Shown one piece after another: positions 19,906 through 27,997 of a DNA stretch of 32,892 bases. The position numbers and the translations under genes are program-made. The first letter of the stretch is position 1. Each line of letters begins with the position of its first letter. Source of the DNA: Gammaproteobacteria bacterium (GTDB lineage: Bacteria > Pseudomonadota > Gammaproteobacteria > JAADHS01); contig JAADHS010000047.1 of assembly GCA_013151745.1 (NCBI GenBank), positions 1 through 32,892 on the forward strand. Reading direction: 5' to 3'. The notes under the pieces are model-generated. The model searched no databases. It saw only the letters and a list, made by a program, of their open reading frames with translations, and was not told the origin of the DNA.

Positions 19906-19963
19906 TTATAACTCAGGTACGAATTATTTTCTAGACAGATTGGAGGTTGTTTTGGATAAAAAT

Positions 19964-20338
19964 ATGAAAATATTGGTGGTGGATGATTTTTCTACCATGC
20001 GCAGAATTATAAAAAATTTGCTTCGAGACCTGGGTTTTTCTAATACCCAGGAAGCAGATGATGGGTTAACGGCTTTTCCTATGCTTCAGGGCGCAGATTT
20101 TGATTTTTTAATCACGGATTGGAATATGCCAGGAATGCAAGGCATAGATTTATTGAAAGCGGTTCGTGCTGATGCCAAACTGGCAAGCCTGCCCGTATTA
20201 ATGGTGACCGCTGAATCTAAACGAGACCAAATTGTTGAGGCTGCCCAGGCAGGTGTAAATGGTTATATTGTGAAGCCATTTACAGCTCAAACATTAGAAG
20301 AAAAAATCGGAAAAATTTTTGAACGTATTGATGCTTGA
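19964..20338 (+). CDS. cheY: Chemotaxis response regulator CheY
   Basis: [46 protein letters not shown] 19964 likely; ORF track extends to TTG 19940. Confidence 0.95.
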   Translation: MKILVVDDFSTMRRIIKNLLRDLGFSNTQEADDGLTAFPMLQGADFDFLITDWNMPGMQGIDLLKAVRADAKLASLPVLMVTAESKRDQIVEAAQAGVNGYIVKPFTAQTLEEKIGKIFERIDA

Positions 20339-20370
20339 GTTTTCAAAAAGAATTGCAAAAGGAATTGTAT

Positions 20371-21123
20371 ATGGAGCAGAAAAAAGACAAATACGCGGAC
20401 TGTCTTGAACATGCCAAGGCTTTGGTCGTGGAGCTTGAGGCCAAGCGCTATGCCGAAGCAGATACCCTGTTGAGTGGCTTATCTAGATTACATGAAAATG
20501 GATTATTTCAGGAAATTGGTAAGCTAACACGTGAACTACACGATACCTTAAATAACTTTGAGTCCGAGCCTCGTATTTCAAAACTCACGGCATTAGAAAT
20601 ACCCGATGCTAAAGAACGTTTGAACCATGTTATTACACTGACACAAAACGCAGCGAACAAAACTTTGAGTGTCGTTGAAGAGACTTTGCCACGATCAGAG
20701 CAACTGAAAAAAAAGGCCATTAATTTAAAAACCGAATGGGATCGTTTTACCAATCGGGATATGCAGGTAGAAGAATTTCGAGGCCTGAGCAATGAAATCG
20801 ATGCGTTTTTACAATGGACAGCAATTAATGCCGTAGAAATTCACAAAGGGCTTTCAGATGTCATGATGGCTCAGGATTTTCAAGATTTGACAGGGCAAAT
20901 TATTAAACGTGTGATAACGCTCGTTCAAGAAGTAGAAGACAGTTTAGTCGGGCTTATTCGTATTACAGGTAAAAATAATATGGGAAAAAGCACTGTTGAA
21001 GTACAAAAACCAGGTAAAGATATAGAGGCTACTGGCCCACAAGTTCCTGGTTTGAAGCGGGAAAGTGAAGTCGTTAATGGGCAAGATGAAGTTGATGATT
21101 TGTTATCAAGTTTAGGATTTTGA
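20371..21123 (+). CDS. cheZ: CheY phosphatase CheZ
   Basis: Helical protein with DVMMAQDFQDLTGQIIKRVI active-site helix and C-terminal CheY-binding peptide DDLLSSLGF; ATG 20371 preceded by aaagga; track start is TTG 20335. Confidence 0.94.
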   Translation: MEQKKDKYADCLEHAKALVVELEAKRYAEADTLLSGLSRLHENGLFQEIGKLTRELHDTLNNFESEPRISKLTALEIPDAKERLNHVITLTQNAANKTLSVVEETLPRSEQLKKKAINLKTEWDRFTNRDMQVEEFRGLSNEIDAFLQWTAINAVEIHKGLSDVMMAQDFQDLTGQIIKRVITLVQEVEDSLVGLIRITGKNNMGKSTVEVQKPGKDIEATGPQVPGLKRESEVVNGQDEVDDLLSSLGF

Positions 21124-21133
21124 GGTAGCAGAA

Positions 21134-23242
21134 ATGGCTATAGATACCGATGATGAAATCCTTCAGGATTTTCTTATTGAAGCGGGCGAACTGGTAGAAG
21201 AGCTGGGCGGCCAATTAGTTGAGTTAGAAAAACAGCCTGAAGATAAAGAATTGCTTAATGCTGTTTTTAGAAATTTTCATACCGTCAAGGGTGGCGCTGG
21301 ATTTTTGGCATTGGATACTTTAGTAGCTATTTGTCATCGTGCTGAAGATGTGTTTAATTTGCTGCGTCAAGGCGACCGGGTTGTTGATGCACAACTTATG
21401 GACGTTGTATTGCGTTCTTATGATGCCGTTAATGAAATGATCGAACAAGTGAAAAAAGGGATTGACCCTTCACCTGCCGACCCTGAATTGCTCAAAGCTT
21501 TGGAACGATTTTCGACTGAAGGTAGTGTTGAAGATATTGCCGTTACGGCTGAACCCGCTGGTGACGGCGATGCAGCTGCCGTTTTATTTGATGAGATTGT
21601 AGAGGGCTCTGGTGTTTCTGAAAAAGCGTCTGACAGCGTGGGTTCTGATGAAATTTCAGAAGAAGAATTTGAGGCTCTTTTGGATCAACTAAATACGCCA
21701 TCGGAAGCGAATACAAAGACGCCAAAAACTGTTGATGTCGCCAGTGTGACAGCAACAAAATCGGATTTGCCGGGTTCATCAGACTCGGGTCTTATGACCG
21801 ACGATGAGTTTGATAAAATTTTAGATGAACTTCATGGGCCTATAGGAAGCAAACCTGCATCGGTAGCCGAACCCACTGTAGACGCAAAAAACATTGAACC
21901 AAAAAAATCTGCATCCGTAGATTCAGTTGCTAAAGTACCTGTTGTTACTCAGCCTAAAGAAAAAACAAAGCCAAAGCCAAAGCCAAAGCCAAAGCCAAAG
22001 CCAAAGCCAAAGCCGGTTGTCTCCAAGGTATCACCTGAAAAGGTGCCAGCGAAAGAATCATCCAGCGTGCCTCAAGCTGAAACGACGGTTAGGGTTGATA
22101 CTCGGCGGCTTGACGATATTATGAATTTAGTTGGCGAGCTTGTACTAGTGCGTAACCGTCTTGCTACTTTGCGTGGTTCTATGGACGAAGAGGTGACTCA
22201 GGCGGTAGGCAATTTGGATTTAGTCACAGCAGATTTACAAAATTCGGTAATGAAAACACGCATGCAACCGATCAAAAAAGTTTTTGGTCGATTTCCTCGT
22301 GTGGTAAGAGACTTGGCTAGAAGTTTGAATAAGCAAGTCACTTTGGAATTATATGGTGAAGAGACTGACCTAGATAAAAATTTGGTAGAGGCTTTAGCCG
22401 ATCCTTTGGTACATTTGGTTCGTAATGCCGTTGATCATGGTGTTGAAGATACGCAGATTAGACTGAAGTCAGGTAAATCTGAAAATGGCACTATTAAGCT
22501 TTCGGCGGAACAAGAAGGGGATCATATTTTATTGGTCATCGAAGATGATGGCGCAGGGATGGACGCCCAATTTTTGCGTGACAAGGTTGTTGAAAAAGGA
22601 TTGATGGACCAGGAAGCCGCTGACCGTCTTGATGACCATGGTGCTTATAATTTGATTTTTATGCCCGGTTTTTCTACCAAGAGCGAGATATCTGATATTT
22701 CGGGTAGGGGTGTCGGAATGGATGTCGTAAAGACACGGATTACGCAGCTTAATGGCACGATTGATGTTGACTCTGAAAAGGGGAAGGGGAGTCGCATTGC
22801 CATAAAAGTCCCATTAACGCTGGCTATTATGCCGACGTTAATGGTTAAGTTATCGGATCAAATATTTGCTTTGCCCTTAGCGAATGTAATTGAAATTTTT
22901 GATAACGAAACAGCACGTACCAGTACGGTCGATGGTAAAAAAGTAGTTATTGTTCGTGAAAAAGCGATTCCTTTAATTTTTTTAAGACAATGGTTAGTGA
23001 AAGACGCTGAATACGCAGAACCTCCTGCTGAGGGGTATGTGGTCGTTGTGAATTATGGCTCACAGCATGTTGGTTTTGTGGTTGATCAATTGATTGGCCA
23101 GGAAGAAGTCGTTATAAAACCACTGGGTTCCAGTTTACAGGGAACCCAGGGTTTGGCGGGTGCCACTATTACAGGGAATGGTCGTATTGCCTTGATTCTT
23201 GATATGCCTGGACTCATGGAACGATATGGAAAGAGGATATAA
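21134..23242 (+). CDS. cheA: Chemotaxis histidine kinase CheA
   Basis: HPt NFHTVKGGAGFLAL; H-box/dimerisation TRMQPIKKVFGRFPRVVRDLA; LVHLVRNAVDHG; C-terminal CheW-like domain. Confidence 0.97.
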   Translation: MAIDTDDEILQDFLIEAGELVEELGGQLVELEKQPEDKELLNAVFRNFHTVKGGAGFLALDTLVAICHRAEDVFNLLRQGDRVVDAQLMDVVLRSYDAVNEMIEQVKKGIDPSPADPELLKALERFSTEGSVEDIAVTAEPAGDGDAAAVLFDEIVEGSGVSEKASDSVGSDEISEEEFEALLDQLNTPSEANTKTPKTVDVASVTATKSDLPGSSDSGLMTDDEFDKILDELHGPIGSKPASVAEPTVDAKNIEPKKSASVDSVAKVPVVTQPKEKTKPKPKPKPKPKPKPKPVVSKVSPEKVPAKESSSVPQAETTVRVDTRRLDDIMNLVGELVLVRNRLATLRGSMDEEVTQAVGNLDLVTADLQNSVMKTRMQPIKKVFGRFPRVVRDLARSLNKQVTLELYGEETDLDKNLVEALADPLVHLVRNAVDHGVEDTQIRLKSGKSENGTIKLSAEQEGDHILLVIEDDGAGMDAQFLRDKVVEKGLMDQEAADRLDDHGAYNLIFMPGFSTKSEISDISGRGVGMDVVKTRITQLNGTIDVDSEKGKGSRIAIKVPLTLAIMPTLMVKLSDQIFALPLANVIEIFDNETARTSTVDGKKVVIVREKAIPLIFLRQWLVKDAEYAEPPAEGYVVVVNYGSQHVGFVVDQLIGQEEVVIKPLGSSLQGTQGLAGATITGNGRIALILDMPGLMERYGKRI
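21967..22014 (+). repeat. Hexanucleotide microsatellite (aaagcc)x8 within cheA, encoding a (KP)n linker
   Basis: Eight exact tandem copies in the line starting 21961. Confidence 0.95.
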
Positions 23243-23269
23243 ATTAGGCGGTACAAAAAGGAGTATCGA

Positions 23270-24331
23270 GTGACTGTGCGAGTTCTCATCGTTGATGACT
23301 CACGTTTTTTTCGTAACCGTGTATCTGAAATTATAGCTGCAGACCCCTTGCTGGAGGTTATAGGTACAGCCAGTAATGGTCAAGAGGCTATTGTTATGGC
23401 TCATAAGCTGGCACCTGATGTCATCACAATGGATGTTGAAATGCCGATAATGGATGGTATTTCTGCTGTTAGAGAAATTATGGCAAGGAAGCCAACACCC
23501 ATTCTGATGTTTTCTTCAATGACGACGGCAGGTGCCAAAGTAACTCTGGATGCCCTGGAGGCGGGTGCGGTAGATTTTTTGCCTAAAAAAATTGAAGATA
23601 TTGCAAGCAATTTCGCTGTGGCAGCGAGTGTGTTACGACATCGAATTTATCATATAGGCAAAAAAAATGATTCAAGAACAGCGGTTGATAGCACGCATAT
23701 TGGCAAGAAAAAAATAGATTTTTTCAAAAAAAGTCAAACGCCCTCCTGGTTAAATACTCAAGGATATGGACTTTTGGCCATTGCCGCCTCAACGGGTGGG
23801 CCGGTGGCGATACAAAACATTTTAGAAAAATTACCTGAAAATTTTTCCTTACCCATTATTGTGATTCAACATATGCCTGCCGCCTTTACCGGGATTTATT
23901 CAGAAAGATTGAATCAGGCAAGCGCAATAAAAGTGAAGTTAGCTGAAAATAATGATTTTTTACAAAAAGGTGTTGCTTTGATTGCGCCGGGTGGAAAACA
24001 ATTTACTTTGGCGAGTCAAGGCGCAGAGGGAATTGTTGTTAAATTGAAAGAAGCGGTTGTAAATGATACCTATAAACCCAGTGTTGATATCTCTTTCCGT
24101 TCTGTGGCAGAAGTGTTTAGCGGGAAAACTCTGGCAATTATTTTAACGGGGATGGGGCGGGATGGCTGTAAGGGGAGTCAATTGATTAAAGCTAAAGGTG
24201 GAACCATTTGGGCACAAGATGAAGTGACCAGCATTATCTATGGTATGCCTGGAGCGGTAGTTGATGCAGGTATTTGTGATTCCATTCTTCCTCTTCCTGA
24301 GATCGGAGCGCGTTTGCGTCAAGGCGTATAG
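23270..24331 (+). CDS. cheB: Protein-glutamate methylesterase CheB
   Basis: VRVLIVDDSRFFRNRVSEII receiver, IAASTGGPVAIQNIL, ILTGMGRDGCKGSQLIKAKGG; GTG start. Confidence 0.96.
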   Translation: MTVRVLIVDDSRFFRNRVSEIIAADPLLEVIGTASNGQEAIVMAHKLAPDVITMDVEMPIMDGISAVREIMARKPTPILMFSSMTTAGAKVTLDALEAGAVDFLPKKIEDIASNFAVAASVLRHRIYHIGKKNDSRTAVDSTHIGKKKIDFFKKSQTPSWLNTQGYGLLAIAASTGGPVAIQNILEKLPENFSLPIIVIQHMPAAFTGIYSERLNQASAIKVKLAENNDFLQKGVALIAPGGKQFTLASQGAEGIVVKLKEAVVNDTYKPSVDISFRSVAEVFSGKTLAIILTGMGRDGCKGSQLIKAKGGTIWAQDEVTSIIYGMPGAVVDAGICDSILPLPEIGARLRQGV

Positions 24332-24334
24332 TGT

Positions 24335-25075
24335 ATGGATATACTAAGTATATCAGGTATTATTGTTGCTTTAGCTGCTATTTTAGTAGGCAACTATCTT
24401 GAAGGTGGGCATGCTGATTCATTAATGTCGGGCGTGGCTTTTATGATCGTTGCTGGCGGTACACTGGGCGCAATTATGGTGCAGTTTCCGATGAAGATAT
24501 TTATGTTGTCAATTAAGGTGTCAGTATGGGTATTTATTCCGCCGAAACAAGACCACCATGCGGTTATAGACAAAATTGTGAACTGGAGCAATATTGCACG
24601 TAAGGAGGGTTTGTTGGGTTTAGAAACCATTTCTGAATCGGAAACGGATGAATTTGCAAAAAAGGGTTTGCAATTACTGGTTGATGGTAGTGAGCCTGAA
24701 ACCATTCGCAGCATTATGGAAGTTGATCTGAGCACTAAAGAACACCTGAGCTTGCAGGCTGCCAAAGTTTATGAAGCAGCGGGTGGGTATACTCCTACGG
24801 TAGGGATTATCGGAGCGGTTATGGGTTTAATACATGTTATGAATAATCTTGCTGATCCTTCTAAGCTTGGTAGCGGTATTGCCGTTGCATTTATTGCAAC
24901 TATCTATGGTGTTGGTTTGGCGAATATGTTGTTTTTGCCTATGGCGACAAAATTGAAGTTAATTATTCATGACCAAAGCCAATTCAAAGAAATGATTATC
25001 GAAGGTGTGATTTCTATTGCAGAAGGTGAAAATCCGAGAAATATTGAAACAAAATTACAAAGTTATTTACATTAG
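24335..25075 (+). CDS. motC: Flagellar stator protein, MotA/PomA family (MotC-like)
   Basis: GGTLGAIMVQFPM, GGYTPTVGIIGAVMGLIHVMNNLADPSKLGSGIAVAFIATIYGVGLAN. Confidence 0.92.
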   Translation: MDILSISGIIVALAAILVGNYLEGGHADSLMSGVAFMIVAGGTLGAIMVQFPMKIFMLSIKVSVWVFIPPKQDHHAVIDKIVNWSNIARKEGLLGLETISESETDEFAKKGLQLLVDGSEPETIRSIMEVDLSTKEHLSLQAAKVYEAAGGYTPTVGIIGAVMGLIHVMNNLADPSKLGSGIAVAFIATIYGVGLANMLFLPMATKLKLIIHDQSQFKEMIIEGVISIAEGENPRNIETKLQSYLH

Positions 25076-25087
25076 AGTGATACCGTC

Positions 25088-26092
25088 GTGGCAAGAAAAA
25101 AGGCACCGGAAGAACACGAAAACCATGAGCGCTGGCTGGTGTCCTATGCCGATTTTATTACGCTACTTTTCGCTTTTTTTGTAGTGATGTATTCAGTATC
25201 ATCCGTGAATGAAGGTAAATATCGCGTGCTCTCAGATTCTCTGTCAGCGGCATTTCGTTCGTCTAACAAAACATTGATGCCCATTCAAGTGGGGCAACCG
25301 GCTAAATCACCTACTGCCAACCATGCTCTGGATCAAGTTCCGACCGTTGTGATTGCACCTAATTTACCTATGCCACAATTAGTAAAAAAAACAACATCGG
25401 GTGAGGGTACAGCCGCATCGATGTCTGAAATCGCAGATCGTATCAATGATGCGCTACCTCGCTTGATTAATGAAGATTTAATCTCGGTTCGTTACGAGGA
25501 TGACTATGTTGAAATTGAAATTAAAAGTGAACTTCTTTTTCAACAAGGCGGAACCCGTTTATCCAAAGAGGCCAGGGATGTCGCCACCAAATTGGCTAAA
25601 GTATTGAAAAATTTTCCAAACTCAATGCGAGTGGAAGGCTATACGGATGATCGACCTATAAAGTCTGCGGTGTATCCGTCCAATTGGGAATTATCTGCTG
25701 CACGAGCAGGTGCGATAGTTAGGTTATTTGCAGAAAAGGGTGTTCATCCTGCGCAACTATCCGCAGTCGGCTATGCAGAATTTAGACCTGTTGCAGATAA
25801 TACAACGCTAGAGGGTAGAATAAAAAATCGGCGAGTCAGCGTGATCGTATTGAACCAAACACAGGCTGGATCGTTACGTGAAGATTTAATCTTTGCTTCC
25901 ATGGCGAAAAATGGCAAACCGCCTGTGCCTCAAAATGGAGATGAAAATGTCTGGACGCAACCCATTGATGTCAGTCATCGTCCAGTGACTGAAACGGGAA
26001 CGATTTCAGTAGTTCCAGGAATAAGTATTACTGAACCTTTCAAGGTTAAGGTTGTACCAGATGTCGATACAAACAAAGCATCTGATGAGTAA
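25088..26092 (+). CDS. motD: Flagellar stator protein, MotB/OmpA family (MotD-like)
   Basis: RWLVSYADFITLLFAFFVVMYSVSSVNEGKYRVLS plug/TM; OmpA domain RVEGYTDDRPIKSAVYPSNWELSAARAGAIVRLF. Confidence 0.94.
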   Translation: MARKKAPEEHENHERWLVSYADFITLLFAFFVVMYSVSSVNEGKYRVLSDSLSAAFRSSNKTLMPIQVGQPAKSPTANHALDQVPTVVIAPNLPMPQLVKKTTSGEGTAASMSEIADRINDALPRLINEDLISVRYEDDYVEIEIKSELLFQQGGTRLSKEARDVATKLAKVLKNFPNSMRVEGYTDDRPIKSAVYPSNWELSAARAGAIVRLFAEKGVHPAQLSAVGYAEFRPVADNTTLEGRIKNRRVSVIVLNQTQAGSLREDLIFASMAKNGKPPVPQNGDENVWTQPIDVSHRPVTETGTISVVPGISITEPFKVKVVPDVDTNKASDE

Positions 26093-26107
26093 AATGGAGT
26101 AACAAGA

Positions 26108-26692
26108 TTGCAAGCACATGGATGGAATATATTATGGGAGCAATCCAGAGATCGAGAAGATATTGATATTCAGGGTAGCATTTTAACCTACGGGCTGAGT
26201 GGTATTACGAACACCATGAAACGACAAGGATTGAAAGAGACAAGCTCAAGTTATATTAATTTATTGCCTATTCATGTGTCGGGCCTCAATTTAATGTTGC
26301 CCAAAAAACGTATTCATTGTGTATTGGATTGGACTGAGCAGGAGCTCACTGCGCACGACAAAAATATTTTGTTGGGTGTCCGCAATTTCAATGGCAAAAA
26401 ATTACTGGTCTTTGATACCGCAATGATGGTAGTACCGAAGGATCATCCAAAAAGATCGCATTATTTAAATCAACGGCGTTATCAGAAGTTGATTGTGTTT
26501 GATTCAGGAAAATGGGGTTTGGTTTGTGAGCGAACTGATGAAGAAATTATTATCAGTAAAACGGATGTGCTATGGCGAAAGTCATTTAAAAAACATAGCT
26601 GGTTAGCGGGTGTGCTACCGAAACAAAATTGTAGTTTGATCGATGTTGATCGTTTTTACGCAAAAGCACGTCACTATAGCCATGACGATTAA
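26108..26692 (+). CDS. ParP-like CheW-domain protein, short form
   Basis: LLPIHVSGLNLMLPKKRIHCVLDW..LLGVRNFNGKKLLVFDTAMMVVP..YQKLIVFDSGKWGLVCERTDEEIIISKTDVLWRKS..SWLAGVLPKQNCSLIDVDRFYA matches the C-terminal CheW-like domain layout of ParP; located between motD and cheW. Confidence 0.75.
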   Translation: MQAHGWNILWEQSRDREDIDIQGSILTYGLSGITNTMKRQGLKETSSSYINLLPIHVSGLNLMLPKKRIHCVLDWTEQELTAHDKNILLGVRNFNGKKLLVFDTAMMVVPKDHPKRSHYLNQRRYQKLIVFDSGKWGLVCERTDEEIIISKTDVLWRKSFKKHSWLAGVLPKQNCSLIDVDRFYAKARHYSHDD

Positions 26693-26695
26693 GAG

Positions 26696-26743
26696 CTAAA
26701 TCTCAAACGCCACAGGTATATACCCGTGGCGTTTGAGATTTAG
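26696..26743. repeat. 48-nt near-perfect palindrome (hairpin) after the ParP-like gene
   Basis: ctaaatctcaaacgccac-a-ggtatatacc-c-gtggcgtttgagatttag: 18-bp perfect arms and a self-complementary central decamer; no T-tract after it. Confidence 0.95.
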
Positions 26744-26779
26744 GTGTTGAGAGTGTGTTCTTTTCATTTTCTGGCAAGG

Positions 26780-26882
26780 CGAAATGACGAGGTGTAGCGG
26801 GCTATTGTGAGGAATTTCAACGTAGCCAGGGAATGAAAAAGATACGCAATCACACCTAAATTTTAATCGCTACGGATATATA
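26780..26882 (+). repeat. Dispersed repeat type A, copy 2
   Basis: Ungapped match to positions 3-105, about 9 mismatches in 103 nt. Confidence 0.95.
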
Positions 26883-26898
26883 TGGCACTAACCATGCA
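26883..26898 (+). promoter_or_regulatory. Candidate sigma-54 promoter upstream of cheW
   Basis: TGGCACTAACCATGCA: exact TGGCAC at -24, TGCA at -12, GG-N10-GC spacing. Confidence 0.72.
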
Positions 26899-26971
26899 TA
26901 TTTGAGATGTGCAGTTTGTTTTCGCCAAGTTAATGGCGTTAAATTCAAGAGCTAGACATAGAGGGAAGGTG

Positions 26972-27463
26972 ATGAGCCAAATCAAAATTACAACGCAATC
27001 TGAGGATCAAGATGACCCCATGTTGCAATGGGTTACATTTCAGTTAAATGACGAAGTCTATGGCGTTAATGTTATGCAGGTACAAGAGGTGCTCAGAGTT
27101 ACTGAAATTGCACCTGTGCCAGGTGCGCCAGGTTATGTTTTAGGTATCATCAACCTACGTGGGAATGTCGTAACGGTTTTAGATACGAGAGCGCGTTTTG
27201 GCTTGCCACAGCAAAATGTCGATGATGCTTCACGTATTTTAATTATTGAATCCTCTGATCAAGTGGTTGGTATTTTGGTAGATAGTATTTCGGAAGTTGT
27301 TTATCTGCGAGCATCAGAAATTGAACCTGCGCCAAATGTTGGTAATGAAGAAAGCTCACGTTTTATTCAAGGTGTTTGCAATAGAGAAGAAAAACTGCTT
27401 ATTTTAGTTGATTTAAACAAGTTTCTTACAGAAGATGAATTGGGTGGCGGAGCCGGTTTTTAG
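26972..27463 (+). CDS. cheW: Chemotaxis coupling protein CheW
   Basis: QWVTFQLNDEVYGVNVMQVQEVLRVTEIAPVPGAPGYVLGIINLRGNVVTVLD. ATG 26972 has gagggaagg upstream; track start 26909 would fall at the predicted sigma-54 TSS. Confidence 0.95.
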   Translation: MSQIKITTQSEDQDDPMLQWVTFQLNDEVYGVNVMQVQEVLRVTEIAPVPGAPGYVLGIINLRGNVVTVLDTRARFGLPQQNVDDASRILIIESSDQVVGILVDSISEVVYLRASEIEPAPNVGNEESSRFIQGVCNREEKLLILVDLNKFLTEDELGGGAGF

Positions 27464-27523
27464 GAAAAAGTGCAGACGTTATATCACGTGCTTATTCCTT
27501 GAGTATCCATGAGATGATTTTGT

Positions 27524-27919
27524 ATGAGTACTGAATTTGTTGTTATCACTGTTTTGTCATTTACTTTGTTTGTGTTATTTGGTTTTTCATGGTATTTGAA
27601 AATTGAATTACGACGTATACAAAATATAATCAATGAACAGAGCCATGGTGTAGAGCGAGCGCAAGCCGATGTCCGTGCGTTGTTGACCGGCGCTGCTGGC
27701 CTAGGTGACCATCTCGGAAAAGTTGACCAGCAAATGAAGCGTTTAGATGAACGCCTTAACGAGTTGGATTTACGCGATCCAATTTCACAATCCTATGAAC
27801 ACGCCATCAAACTCGCCAAAAAAGGTGCAGGCATTGACGAGTTAATTGAGACCTGTGGTTTAGTGCACGATGAGGCTGAATTATTATTAAGAATGTACCT
27901 CAAGGATAAAACGAGCTGA
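27524..27919 (+). CDS. DUF2802 family protein
   Basis: N-terminal TM, coiled coil, SYEHAIKLAKKGAGIDELIETCGLVHDEAELLLRMY; usual neighbour of cheW in polar-flagella loci. Confidence 0.85.
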   Translation: MSTEFVVITVLSFTLFVLFGFSWYLKIELRRIQNIINEQSHGVERAQADVRALLTGAAGLGDHLGKVDQQMKRLDERLNELDLRDPISQSYEHAIKLAKKGAGIDELIETCGLVHDEAELLLRMYLKDKTS

Positions 27920-27997
27920 TACCAGAAAGTATTTCTAAAAAATATAAGGAGCGTACATTTTCCTAAGTGGTTAATCGTTTTTTATGAAGGTGTATTG

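Noticed and set aside
21543-22124. ORFs overlapping cheA (minus 21543-21779; plus 21927-22124 with QSQSQS)
   Set aside because: Alternate-frame readings of the low-complexity CheA linker; no start/RBS or family support.
26696-26743. Palindrome as a standard rho-independent terminator
   Set aside because: Strong stem but no following U-tract; a terminator role would need transcript data.
3-26882. Type A repeats as a CRISPR array or IS terminal repeats
   Set aside because: Copies are 26 kb apart with no spacer periodicity; no transposase or cas gene in the window.
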